From contig CAZGTQ010000087.1 in the NCBI GenBank assembly GCA_964528575.1, positions 1-16,435 of the forward strand: 16,435 nucleotides of DNA, read 5' to 3'. Below the pieces are notes generated by a model. The model had not been told where the DNA came from, made no database searches, and saw only the letters and a program-made list of their open reading frames with translations. Position numbers and translations under genes: made by a program. The DNA comes from CAZGTQ01 sp964528575 (GTDB taxonomy: Bacteria; Planctomycetota; UBA1135; GCA-002686595). Below are positions 6,733 to 14,403 of this stretch, in pieces (the stretch's first letter is position 1; every line of letters begins with the position of its first letter).

Positions 6733-7971
6733 TCACTCCAGCACGATGAGCACCGACGCCTCGCCGAGCACCACGGTGCCGATCGGGTTCGCGAACGCCG
6801 CTTGCAGGTGCAGCACCGTCGGCCCCGGCAGGCCGACCTGCGGCGGGAGCGGGCGGTCGTACGCGAGCGTGCCGTCGGGTCCGAGCGCACCGACGAACTC
6901 GGCGTGCACGAAGTCCTCGATGAGCAGCGTCCCTTCCGGCACGGCCTTGGGCAACGCGCGCGGCGCGTGCGCCATCAGCACGAACCCGAGCTCGCCCGGC
7001 AGGCCGCCGAGCTCGAAGCGCGTCGACTCTCCGTCGCGGACCGGCGACGAGGCCTGGAACGAGCGCGCTCCGACGAGGAGCTGCTCGATGCCGCCGGCAT
7101 CGACCACGACGTCTCCGCCCGGGGCGCCCGGCACGCACGGCGCCGTCGCGCTACCGCCGGCTCCGCCCACCGCGTACGAGTCCGCGATCCGCAGCAGCGG
7201 GAAGACGCCCTTGAGGAGCGCGCCTTCGCCGCCCGCGCCGCCATCGGTGCACGACGGCGGTGGAGCACCCGCTCCGCCCGCGCCGCCCAGCGCGACGCTG
7301 CCCGCCGCGACGAGCAGCCCGTCCGTGAGCATCAGGCCAGGAGCGCCGATCCCGGCCGCGAGCCCCGGCGCGGCGGCGACGCCGTCGCCGCCGACCGTCA
7401 CGCTCTGGCCCACGTATGCGACCGAGCGCGTGGAGCGCAGACCGTCCGCGCCGGCCGAGAAGAAGCCCGCCGCGCCGTTGATCGCGCAGCGGCTGAACAC
7501 GACGTTGTCCGCGTCCTCGCAGAACGCGCCACGACCGTCGGAGAGGAACGCGCCCGTGAGCCCGCCCTCGAGGTTGCAGTCCTCGACCCACACGGTGCCG
7601 ATCGTGTTGCGCACGACCAGCGCCGTCGAGATCAAGCTGCCGCGCACGTCGAGACCGCGCAAGATCACGGTCTCTCCGAGCGGTAAGTCGCTCACGAGCA
7701 CCGTCTCGTCGATCCGGACGGCTTCGTTCGCTTCGGCGATGACGGTGACGCCCTTCCCTTGGATGAACACGGTCGAGTAGTCGCCCGCCTTGACGAGCAC
7801 GACGTCGCCGCTCCCTGCTGCGTCCACAGCCGGTTGGATCTCGAGGAAATCGACGCCGGCGCCGCCGTCGTCGTCCACGACCCAGAGGGTGCCCGCGCTC
7901 GCCGGCGCTGCGGCCAGCAAGCCGAGAATACCCCCACGCAAGACCCGTTCGGGCCCGCGGTTCCCCCTCAT
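6733..7971 (-). CDS. Secreted right-handed beta-helix protein, Gly-rich, planctomycete type
   Basis: A 412-residue exported protein. The signal peptide ends after ASA (residue 26). It is followed by the typical opening of secreted parallel beta-helix proteins, DDDGGAGVDFLEIQPAVDAA (33-52), then GDVVLVKAGDYS. Residues ~60-225 contain short repeated strands with asparagine/aspartate turns, and ~229-290 is Gly/Ala/Pro-rich with scattered cysteines (241, 279). A separate C-terminal domain of about 110 residues (~300-412) has the pattern seen at the end of many planctomycete secreted proteins, ending in VLGEASVLIVLE. No catalytic residues of pectate lyases can be assigned, so an enzymatic role is not claimed; a structural or carbohydrate-binding surface role is possible. 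The ATG at 7971 is fixed by a strong Shine-Dalgarno five bases upstream. An in-frame ATG at 8022 lacks such a site. Confidence 0.82.
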   Translation of the reverse strand: MRGNRGPERVLRGGILGLLAAAPASAGTLWVVDDDGGAGVDFLEIQPAVDAAGSGDVVLVKAGDYSTVFIQGKGVTVIAEANEAVRIDETVLVSDLPLGETVILRGLDVRGSLISTALVVRNTIGTVWVEDCNLEGGLTGAFLSDGRGAFCEDADNVVFSRCAINGAAGFFSAGADGLRSTRSVAYVGQSVTVGGDGVAAAPGLAAGIGAPGLMLTDGLLVAAGSVALGGAGGAGAPPPSCTDGGAGGEGALLKGVFPLLRIADSYAVGGAGGSATAPCVPGAPGGDVVVDAGGIEQLLVGARSFQASSPVRDGESTRFELGGLPGELGFVLMAHAPRALPKAVPEGTLLIEDFVHAEFVGALGPDGTLAYDRPLPPQVGLPGPTVLHLQAAFANPIGTVVLGEASVLIVLE

Positions 7972-7976
7972 CTCTT

Positions 7977-7983
7977 CCTCCTT
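7977..7983 (-). promoter_or_regulatory. Strong ribosome binding site of the beta-helix gene
   Basis: AAGGAGG lies on the minus strand, five bases before the ATG at 7971. It is the best Shine-Dalgarno in the window and decides this start over the in-frame ATG at 8022. Most other genes here lack a recognisable one, so this message may be translated unusually well. Confidence 0.8.
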
Positions 7984-8059
7984 CCCGGCCCCCCCGAGCC
8001 GGATGCAGTCCGAGAGCCTCATCGACGGCTCGCGCGACCGCTCTTGAGGAGTCGACCGA

Positions 8060-9448
8060 CTAAGCGCTCTTGGCGAGCGCGGACCCGGGCGGCTGCTCCT
8101 GCTCGACGGCCGCGGGCGCACGAGCGGGGCGCGCTCGGCCGGCGACGACCAACGCGAGCCACAGCACGAGCACGCACGCGGGCTCGACCGAAGCGTCGCG
8201 CAGGACGTTCGACAACTCGCGGCCCACGACGCCGCGCGACGACGCGAGCAGCGGGAGGGCGGCGAGCGCGAACAGGGCGCACGCGAAGAGCCGGCGCGGC
8301 GTGCGGACGCGCGCGTCGAGCAGCTCGACGGCGAAGACGAGCGCGGGTGCGAAGAGCAGCGCGTAGTGCGCCTTCCAAGTCTTCGGCGACACGAGCAGCA
8401 GCACGAGCAGAGCGAGGGCGAAGTCGCGCAGGAGCGAGCGATCGTTTGGCGCTGCGCGCCGGCGGCGCACCGCCCACAGCGTGACGAGCGCGATGGCGAC
8501 GAGCACGCCCAACACGAAGGTCCGCCCGCTCTCGGGATCGAGCGCGCGCAGGCCGAGCAGGCTCGTCGTCCGCGCTGCCGGGTCGTCGACGAAGTGGCGC
8601 TCGAGCGCCGCCGACAGCGCGAGATTGCGCTCGTCGAAGCTGGCGACCGCGCTCGCCGCGTACGGCGCGACCATCTTGTCCCAGAAGCCGCGCGAGACCG
8701 CGAGCGCACGCTCCGGTCCCAGCACGGCGGCCGGGACGAGCGCGTTCAGCACGACGAGCGCGGCGACCATGGCGACGGCCGCGCGCACGCGCCGCTGGAC
8801 GACGAGCACGCCGAGGAAGAACAGCGGCAGGAGCTTGATGCTCGCCGCCGCCGCGAGCGCGCTCCCGGCGGCGACGGGTCGGCCGCGCTGGAGCGCGAGC
8901 ACTGCGGCGAGCGCGAGCAGCAAGAGCGCCGCGTTCACGTTGCCGTGCGTCAGGTTGTTGAACAGGAACCGGCCCGAGAGCGCGAACGCGACGCCGAGCG
9001 CGAGCGCGGGCCGCCGGACGCGCTCGTGCTCGAGGATGCGCCGCGCCACGAGGAAGACGCCGGCGAGACAGCCGAGCTGCAGCACGTACCAAACGACCGC
9101 CGCGGCCGGACGCGGGAGTGCCGCGAGCGGCATCATCGCGACCGCGAATGCGGGCGGGTACGAGTAGTTGAGCGCGTAGACGTCGCGCGTCTCGAGGAGC
9201 TCGCCCGCGTCGAGGTAGTCCGACAGCGCCGTTCCGCCGGAGCGGTGCGTGTTCTGCTCGAGCACGTCCTCGAGGAAGCGCTCGCCGACGACGACGCTCG
9301 CCGCGAGCAGGACGAGCGACAGGACGACGCGCGCCGGACGCGGCCGCGTGGAAGGGGGGGGATCGCCGTGCAGCCGCCGGGGGGAACGGCGCCACGAGCG
9401 CGGCAGCACCGACTCGAAGAAGTCGCGCGGCCTGGAGCTGGGTCTCAT
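8060..9448 (-). CDS. GT87-family (DUF2029) membrane glycosyltransferase
   Basis: A 462-residue polytopic inner-membrane protein with about 10-12 hydrophobic segments (for example 41-57, 97-118, 119-137, 170-187, 192-218, 221-245, 310-327, 341-354, 359-377, 387-403, 423-438). The family pattern is visible in order: acidic residues in the first outer loop (Asp77, Asp80), then YSYPPAFAVAMMPLAALP (95-112), HGNVNAALLLLALA (168-181), AAAASIKLLPLFFL (199-212), and SPKTWKAHYALLFAP (354-368). By family these enzymes transfer mannose or another hexose from a polyprenyl-phosphate donor to lipid or glycan acceptors on the outer face of the membrane; donor and acceptor here are unknown. The start is supported by AGGAG seven bases upstream. 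It has a long basic cytoplasmic N-terminus (~38 residues) and an Ala/Pro-rich tail. Fifty bases separate it from peptidase E. Confidence 0.87.
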   Translation of the reverse strand: MRPSSRPRDFFESVLPRSWRRSPRRLHGDPPPSTRPRPARVVLSLVLLAASVVVGERFLEDVLEQNTHRSGGTALSDYLDAGELLETRDVYALNYSYPPAFAVAMMPLAALPRPAAAVVWYVLQLGCLAGVFLVARRILEHERVRRPALALGVAFALSGRFLFNNLTHGNVNAALLLLALAAVLALQRGRPVAAGSALAAAASIKLLPLFFLGVLVVQRRVRAAVAMVAALVVLNALVPAAVLGPERALAVSRGFWDKMVAPYAASAVASFDERNLALSAALERHFVDDPAARTTSLLGLRALDPESGRTFVLGVLVAIALVTLWAVRRRRAAPNDRSLLRDFALALLVLLLVSPKTWKAHYALLFAPALVFAVELLDARVRTPRRLFACALFALAALPLLASSRGVVGRELSNVLRDASVEPACVLVLWLALVVAGRARPARAPAAVEQEQPPGSALAKSA

Positions 9449-9455
9449 CTGCCGG

Positions 9456-9460
9456 CTCCT
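9456..9460 (-). promoter_or_regulatory. Ribosome binding site of the GT87 gene
   Basis: AGGAG on the minus strand, seven bases before the ATG at 9448. It sets the start of the glycosyltransferase and indicates separate translation initiation from the upstream peptidase E gene. Confidence 0.65.
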
Positions 9461-9498
9461 ATACCGCTCGAGCCGTGGCGGTTCCAGAGCGCAGCCGC

Positions 9499-10248
9499 TC
9501 AGCCGGGCGCGGGCCGCCCCACGAGCCCGGGGACGCTCTCGAGCCGTGCTCCGGCGTCGAGGTCGAGCGGCTCCGCGCCGCGGCGGAACACGCGCGCCGG
9601 CCCGCCCTCGAGCGCGATGCGACCGCCCTCGATGCGCAGCCACGCGCCCTCCCAGAGCGCGACGACGACCGCCTCGTCGTGCTCGTGGAACTCCGCGATG
9701 CGCTCGTCGCGCGTCTCGCCGTAATGCTCGTGCAACGTGCCGTCGCTCCCCCGGCGCCACGCCGTGCCCGCGAAGTAGTGCGGGTTGATCTGGAACGGCA
9801 CGAGCCCGAGCGTCTCGAAGCTCGGCGGCTGGACGATCGGCATGTCGTTCGTCGTCCTGAGCGAGGGCCCCGCGACGTTCGCCCCCGCGCTCACGCCCAT
9901 GTACGGGACGCCGGCGCGCACGCGCTCGCGGATCGGCTCGACGAGCCCGAGCCGGTGGAGCGCGTCGGCGAGCAGGAACGTGTTCCCGCCGCCGATCGAG
10001 ATCGCCTCGGCCGCGCGCACCGCGGCGACCGGGTCCCGGTGCCGGTGGATGCCCTCGAGCTCGTACCCCGCGTCGAAGCCGGCCGCGAGCACCCCTTCGA
10101 GGTGCCGCTCGTGATCCGCGGTCGCGTACGGCACGAAGAGCACGCGCCCCACGTCGCCGAAGTGCAGCCGCATCGCCTCGAACAGCGCCGCGCGCCGCTC
10201 GGCCGTCCGGAACCCGCCGCTCCCCAGGAGGATGCGCACGTCGCTCAT
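9499..10248 (-). CDS. pepE: Peptidase E (dipeptidase E, MEROPS S51)
   Basis: A 249-residue cytoplasmic serine peptidase of the class I glutamine-amidotransferase-like fold. The opening LLGSGGF, the block EAISIGGGNTFLL (81-93), the nucleophile elbow GVSAGANVAG with Ser120, Asp135 in TTNDMP, and His157 in INPHY are all present. With the ATG at 10248 these numbers coincide exactly with the Ser120-Asp135-His157 triad described for Salmonella PepE, which supports this start over a GTG at 10263. The family cleaves dipeptides with an N-terminal aspartate and helps recycle Asp-X peptides. Some S51 relatives are cyanophycinases or unrelated, but the TTNDMP-INPHY arrangement favours true peptidase E. 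It is transcribed divergently from the sigma-factor fusion and precedes the glycosyltransferase by 50 bases. Confidence 0.92.
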   Translation of the reverse strand: MSDVRILLGSGGFRTAERRAALFEAMRLHFGDVGRVLFVPYATADHERHLEGVLAAGFDAGYELEGIHRHRDPVAAVRAAEAISIGGGNTFLLADALHRLGLVEPIRERVRAGVPYMGVSAGANVAGPSLRTTNDMPIVQPPSFETLGLVPFQINPHYFAGTAWRRGSDGTLHEHYGETRDERIAEFHEHDEAVVVALWEGAWLRIEGGRIALEGGPARVFRRGAEPLDLDAGARLESVPGLVGRPAPG

Positions 10249-10265
10249 CGGAGCACGGTACACCG

Positions 10266-10293
10266 CGATTCGACCGATTCGAGCGAACGCTCG
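10266..10293. promoter_or_regulatory. Direct and inverted repeats in the divergent pepE/sigma-fusion gap
   Basis: The 74-base gap between two divergent genes holds CGATTCGA twice at a 9-base period (10266-10273 and 10275-10282), followed by an inverted repeat CGAGCG-AA-CGCTCG (10280-10293). This could be a regulator binding site serving both genes. No confident promoter elements are seen for either direction. A short palindrome in GC-rich DNA can be chance. Confidence 0.35.
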
Positions 10294-10322
10294 CTGGCGC
10301 GTCGCATCCTGTCGGATGGACC

Positions 10323-13300
10323 ATGGAACGCGAGATGACGACCGACCCCTCCGAGCTGCTCGCCGACGTCGGCTGGGTGCACCGGCTCGCCCGGAGCCTC
10401 GTCGGCGACGCGGCGGCCGCGCAGGACGTGGCGCAGGACACCTGGGTCGCCGCCCTGACGCGCGGGCCGAGCCCGCGGCCGCCGCGGCGCTGGCTCGCGG
10501 CGGTCGCGCGCAACTTCGCGCGCCAGCGCGCGCGCGGCGACGCGAGCCGGCGCGGCCGCGAGAGCGACGCGCGCGGCCCCGAGCCGCTGCCCACGCCCGC
10601 GGAGCTCGCGCTGCGCGTCGAGCGCCAGCGCGTGCTCGCCGAGGCGCTCGCCGCGCTCGACGAGCCGTTCCGCGCGATGGTCCTGTTGCGCTACGTGCAC
10701 GGGCTCGAGCCGAGCGAGATCGCGCGCCGGCTCGAGCTGCCCGCCGGCACCGTGCGCCGGCGCATCCACGTCGGCCTCGCGCGCCTGCGCACCGACCTCG
10801 ACCGCCGCTTCGACGGCGAGCGCGGCGCGTGGATCGCCGCGCTCCTGCCGCTCGCGCGCACCGCGCCCGCCGAGCTCGGCGGCAGCGCGGCGGCCGCGGC
10901 GCCCTACCTCGGATGGCTCGCCATGAAGATCGCTCTCGCCCTGGTCGTCTCGGCCGCTCTCGTCCTGTCCGCGTTCGCGCTGCTGCGCCGCGCCGAGCTC
11001 GACGCGCCCGCGCAGCTCGCGTCCGCCGTGCCCGCCACGTCCGCCCCGAGCGACGCTCCGCCCTCCGCCGCTGCGCCGCCTCCCGCCGCGCCCGCGGCCC
11101 CGTCCGAGCGCACGTCGCTCGAGAGGCTCGACGTCGCGGCGGAGCGCGGCACCGCGACGCGCGTCGAGCTGCGCGGGACGGTCGCCGCCGCCGGTGCGGG
11201 CGCGGACCCGACGCTCGAGGCGTTCGCTCTGCGGGAGCCGCTGCGCTACGACCAGCTCGCGCCGTTGCTCGACCGCGCCGCGATCGACGCGGACGAGCGC
11301 GAGGAGCTCGACGCGCTGCTCGTCGACCGCGCGCCCGTCGGCGCGGACAGCCGCTTCGTCCTGCGCGTGCCGCCGGGGATCGCGCACGTCGCGCTGCGCG
11401 GGCGCACGCTCTACGCCGATTCCACGGTGGCGTTCGACGTGCGCGGCGACACGGACGTCGAGCTGCGCCCCGAGCGCGGCGCGTGGGTGCGGGGCGTCGT
11501 GCGCGCGCCGGACGCGACCGCTCCGCTCGCCGGCGCGACGAGCGTGCACGCGCTCGCGTGGGTCGGCGCGCTCGACCTGGCGGCCGGGATGCTCGGCAGC
11601 ACGCTCGCGACCGAAGTCGCGGTCGCCGGGGACGGCTCGTTCGAGCTGCGCGCGTTGCCCGCGACCGCCGACTACCGTTTGCTCGCGCTGCACGACGAGC
11701 TCGCGGCCGGCCGCGCGCTCGTCGACGCGCTCGCGCCCGGCGCCGTGCGCGACGTCGAGCTCGTCTTCGCGCCCGGCGGCGTCGTCGCGGGGCGCGTCGT
11801 CGACGAGCTCGGCGAGCCGCTCGCGGGCGCGCGCGTCGAGGCGCGCGTGCCGGGGCGCTGGTTCGGCTTCGACGACGTGACGGTGCGCGCGGGAACGACG
11901 GAAGCGGACGGCGCGTTCGCGCTCGGCGCCCTGCCGGCGGGCGCGCTCGCGCTGCGCGCGTCGCGCGAGGGCCGGCTCGAGAGCGCGGGCGCGCGCGTCG
12001 AGCTCACCGAGCGCGGCCGCATCGACGACGTCGAGCTCGTGCTCGAGCGTGGCGCGACGCTCGCGGGACGCGTGTCGGCTCCGGCGGACGACGGCCAGCG
12101 CGTCCCCGCAGCGGGAGCGCGCGTGCGCGTGCACTTCGACCGCGGTTTCATGGCGGGCGACACGACGTTCGGCGCGCTGCGCGGCGCCCAGGGCGAAGCG
12201 CGCGCGGACGCGGACGGACGCTTCGCCGTCGGCGGCCTGGGCCCCGGGCCGTTCGTCGTCGAGGTGCGCGCAGTGCGCGCGGAGGGCGGCGACGACGTCG
12301 TGTACCGCGCGCGGCGCGATGGCGTGCGACCTGCGGACGGCGAGCTCGAGCTGCTGCTCGCGCCGCCGCTCGCGTTGCGCGGGGTCGTCGCGGACGAGCG
12401 CGGCGTCGCGCCCGAGTCGTTCCGCGTGCTCGCGACGCGCGTCACCGAGGGCGCGCTCGGACCGGTCGGTCTCGAGCGGCGCGAGGCGTCGTTCCGCGCG
12501 ACGCAGGGCCGCTTCGAGCTCGTTGGCGTCCAGCCCGGCCGCTGGCGCCTCGACGTCGTCGCGCCCGGGCTCGTCGCGACCGAGGCGCCGATCGTCGCGC
12601 TGCCGGGCGCTGGCGAGGTCGCGCTGCGCGTCGTGCGCGAGGCGACGGTCGCGGGCGTCGTCACGCTCGACGGCGCGCCCGCGCCGGGCGCGCGCGTGCC
12701 CGTCGCGTCGCCGTGGCCCGCGTGGTACCGCGCGGTGTCGGCCGAGCGGCGCACGCCGGTCGCGACGGCGGACGCGTCCGGGCGCTTCGAGCTCGCCGGG
12801 CTCGCGCCCGGCGCGACGACGCTCGTCGCCGAGCTCTCCGCGACGCCGTTGCGCAGGCGTGGCGATTCTCTGCGCGGAGTGCCCGCGACGCTCGACCTCG
12901 CCGCCGGAGCGCGCGTCGACGGGGTCGGGCTCGTGCTCGAGCGCGCAGGCGCGATCGAGGGCGAGGTGCTCGACGCGAGCGGCGCGCCGGCGGAGGGCTG
13001 GATCGCGTGGGTGCAGCGCACGGCGAGCGCGAGCCACGGAGCCGGCACGAGCGAGTCGGCGTACGCGCGCACGGACGAGCGGGGTCGCTTTCGCGTCGAC
13101 GAGCTCGAGCCGGGGAGCTGGCACGTGACGGCGATCGACGCGGCGCGCGCTGTCGACGCGGCGGGCGGCGCGCTCGCGGCTGCGTTCGGCTCGCTGCGGG
13201 TCGCGCGCGTCTCGGTCGTGGCGGGGGAGACGGTGCGCGTGCGGCTCGGCGCGGGCGAGGAGAGCACGGTCGCGGTGCGCGGCCGCGTGCGTTTCGGCGG

Positions 13301-14369
13301 CGAGCCGTACGCCGACGCGTGGGTCGCGTTCGTCGCCGCGGACGGCGCGGGCGAGCCGGCGTTCGCGTTCGCGCACACCGCCGCGGACGGCGCGTACGAG
13401 CTCGAGCTCCCGCGCCCGGGCGACTACGTCGTCGCGATCCGGCGGCCGGGCTCGACCGCGGACGTCGAGGACACGGTCGACTTCTTCCGGAGCGTGACAC
13501 GCGACGCGGAGCAGCGCTTCGACTTCGAGCTGCCCGGCGGCCGGCTCTCGGGACGCGTGGTGGGGCCCAGCGGCGGGCCGGTCGCGGGCGCCGAGGTCGC
13601 GCTCTTCTGCGAAGGCCGCGGCCGCACGGACGAGTACAGCCCCGGCACGCTCGCGCTCGCTCGGACGGACGGCGAAGGGCGCTGGACGTTCGACGCCGTC
13701 TTCGCCGACACGTACTACGTCGGCGCCGGCGGGACCGAGGAGCTCGCGTACGCGGCCGTCGGGCCCCTCGAGCTCGCGCCCGGCGAGGAGCGCGTCGGCG
13801 TCGACGTGCACCTCGTCGAGCCGGGCCGCGTGCGCGCGACGGTCGTCGACGCGAGCGGCGAGCCGGTCGAGGGCGCCGTCGTCTACGCGCGCGGCTCGGG
13901 CGGCGAGATCGTCGCGCCGCTCTCGGACGCGGCGAGCGATCGGTCCGGCGTCGCGGTGCACGTCGGGCTCCCGCCGGGCGCTTTCGCGCTGCACGCGCGC
14001 GCGCCGGGCCTCGCGAGCGCGGAGTCGGAGCCGCTCGCCGTGCGCGCGGGCGCGACGAGCGACGTGCGGCTCGAGCTGCGGCCGGCGACGCGGCTGCGCG
14101 TGCGGCTCGAGAACGAGCGCGGCGAGCCGGTGCAGGGCTGGGTCGCGGTGCGCGCTGCCGATGGCCACGACGCGGGCGGCCTCTGGCCCGCGGACGAGCT
14201 CGAGGATCTGTTCTTCGCGGGCGCCTTCTCGCCGAGCGAGCCCTTCTTCGGCCCGCTCGAGCCGGGCACGTACAGCGTTCGCGCGGACGCGTTCGGCGGC
14301 GGCCAAGTCGAGCGCGAGGTCACGCTCGCCGGCGAGAGCGAGCGTTCGATCACGCTGCGCTTCGAGTAG
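10323..14369 (+). CDS. ECF sigma factor fused to a membrane segment and ~10 CarboxypepD_reg-like repeats
   Basis: A 1348-residue chimera. Residues ~10-70 are sigma region 2 (AQDVAQDTWVAAL at 33-45; RRWLAAVARNFARQRAR at 54-70). Residues ~111-163 are region 4 with its helix-turn-helix (LEPSEIARRLELPAGTVRRR). A short linker leads to one hydrophobic helix (203-221), then an Ala/Pro-rich spacer (~229-264) and a long region of CarboxypepD_reg/CNA-B-like beta-sandwich repeats. Repeat starts (pattern GxVxxxxGxPxxGAxV) are near residues 385, 484, 576, 682, 773, 875, 981, 1072, 1167 and 1256, each followed by a DGRFxLxGLxPG-type strand pair. The simplest model is a cytoplasmic sigma module tethered to the membrane with the repeats outside. 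No separate anti-sigma gene is adjacent. The reading frame has no stop between modules. The start is the ATG at 10323 with a weak Shine-Dalgarno; ATG 10335 is an alternative. Arg222-Arg223 after the helix weakens the predicted topology. Confidence 0.85.
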   Translation: MEREMTTDPSELLADVGWVHRLARSLVGDAAAAQDVAQDTWVAALTRGPSPRPPRRWLAAVARNFARQRARGDASRRGRESDARGPEPLPTPAELALRVERQRVLAEALAALDEPFRAMVLLRYVHGLEPSEIARRLELPAGTVRRRIHVGLARLRTDLDRRFDGERGAWIAALLPLARTAPAELGGSAAAAAPYLGWLAMKIALALVVSAALVLSAFALLRRAELDAPAQLASAVPATSAPSDAPPSAAAPPPAAPAAPSERTSLERLDVAAERGTATRVELRGTVAAAGAGADPTLEAFALREPLRYDQLAPLLDRAAIDADEREELDALLVDRAPVGADSRFVLRVPPGIAHVALRGRTLYADSTVAFDVRGDTDVELRPERGAWVRGVVRAPDATAPLAGATSVHALAWVGALDLAAGMLGSTLATEVAVAGDGSFELRALPATADYRLLALHDELAAGRALVDALAPGAVRDVELVFAPGGVVAGRVVDELGEPLAGARVEARVPGRWFGFDDVTVRAGTTEADGAFALGALPAGALALRASREGRLESAGARVELTERGRIDDVELVLERGATLAGRVSAPADDGQRVPAAGARVRVHFDRGFMAGDTTFGALRGAQGEARADADGRFAVGGLGPGPFVVEVRAVRAEGGDDVVYRARRDGVRPADGELELLLAPPLALRGVVADERGVAPESFRVLATRVTEGALGPVGLERREASFRATQGRFELVGVQPGRWRLDVVAPGLVATEAPIVALPGAGEVALRVVREATVAGVVTLDGAPAPGARVPVASPWPAWYRAVSAERRTPVATADASGRFELAGLAPGATTLVAELSATPLRRRGDSLRGVPATLDLAAGARVDGVGLVLERAGAIEGEVLDASGAPAEGWIAWVQRTASASHGAGTSESAYARTDERGRFRVDELEPGSWHVTAIDAARAVDAAGGALAAAFGSLRVARVSVVAGETVRVRLGAGEESTVAVRGRVRFGGEPYADAWVAFVAADGAGEPAFAFAHTAADGAYELELPRPGDYVVAIRRPGSTADVEDTVDFFRSVTRDAEQRFDFELPGGRLSGRVVGPSGGPVAGAEVALFCEGRGRTDEYSPGTLALARTDGEGRWTFDAVFADTYYVGAGGTEELAYAAVGPLELAPGEERVGVDVHLVEPGRVRATVVDASGEPVEGAVVYARGSGGEIVAPLSDAASDRSGVAVHVGLPPGAFALHARAPGLASAESEPLAVRAGATSDVRLELRPATRLRVRLENERGEPVQGWVAVRAADGHDAGGLWPADELEDLFFAGAFSPSEPFFGPLEPGTYSVRADAFGGGQVEREVTLAGESERSITLRFE

Positions 14370-14403
14370 GTGCGGGCGGCGCGCGGCGCTACGCTCGCGG
14401 CCG

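Noticed and set aside
6716..6742. Eleven-base direct repeat (GTCACTCCAGC at 6716-6726 and 6732-6742) around the stop of the beta-helix gene
   Set aside because: Probably a small local duplication; two copies only, with no sign of a functional site.
7985..8002. Small hairpin (5-base arms CCGGC/GCCGG) just upstream of the beta-helix Shine-Dalgarno as a riboswitch or attenuator
   Set aside because: Arms are short, the loop is a C/G-run and nothing resembles a known riboswitch; expected by chance at this GC.
7972..8022. Upstream in-frame ATG at 8022 as start of the beta-helix gene
   Set aside because: It would put an extra 17 residues before the signal peptide and has no Shine-Dalgarno, unlike the ATG at 7971.
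10249..10263. GTG at 10263 as start of peptidase E
   Set aside because: Starting at the ATG at 10248 aligns the triad at exactly 120/135/157 as in Salmonella PepE; the five extra residues are not needed.
10285..10303. ECF-type autoregulatory promoter (GAAC at 10285-10288 and CGTC at 10300-10303)
   Set aside because: The spacer is 11 bases, whereas ECF promoters of this type usually need about 16-17, and the GAAC lies inside the inverted repeat.
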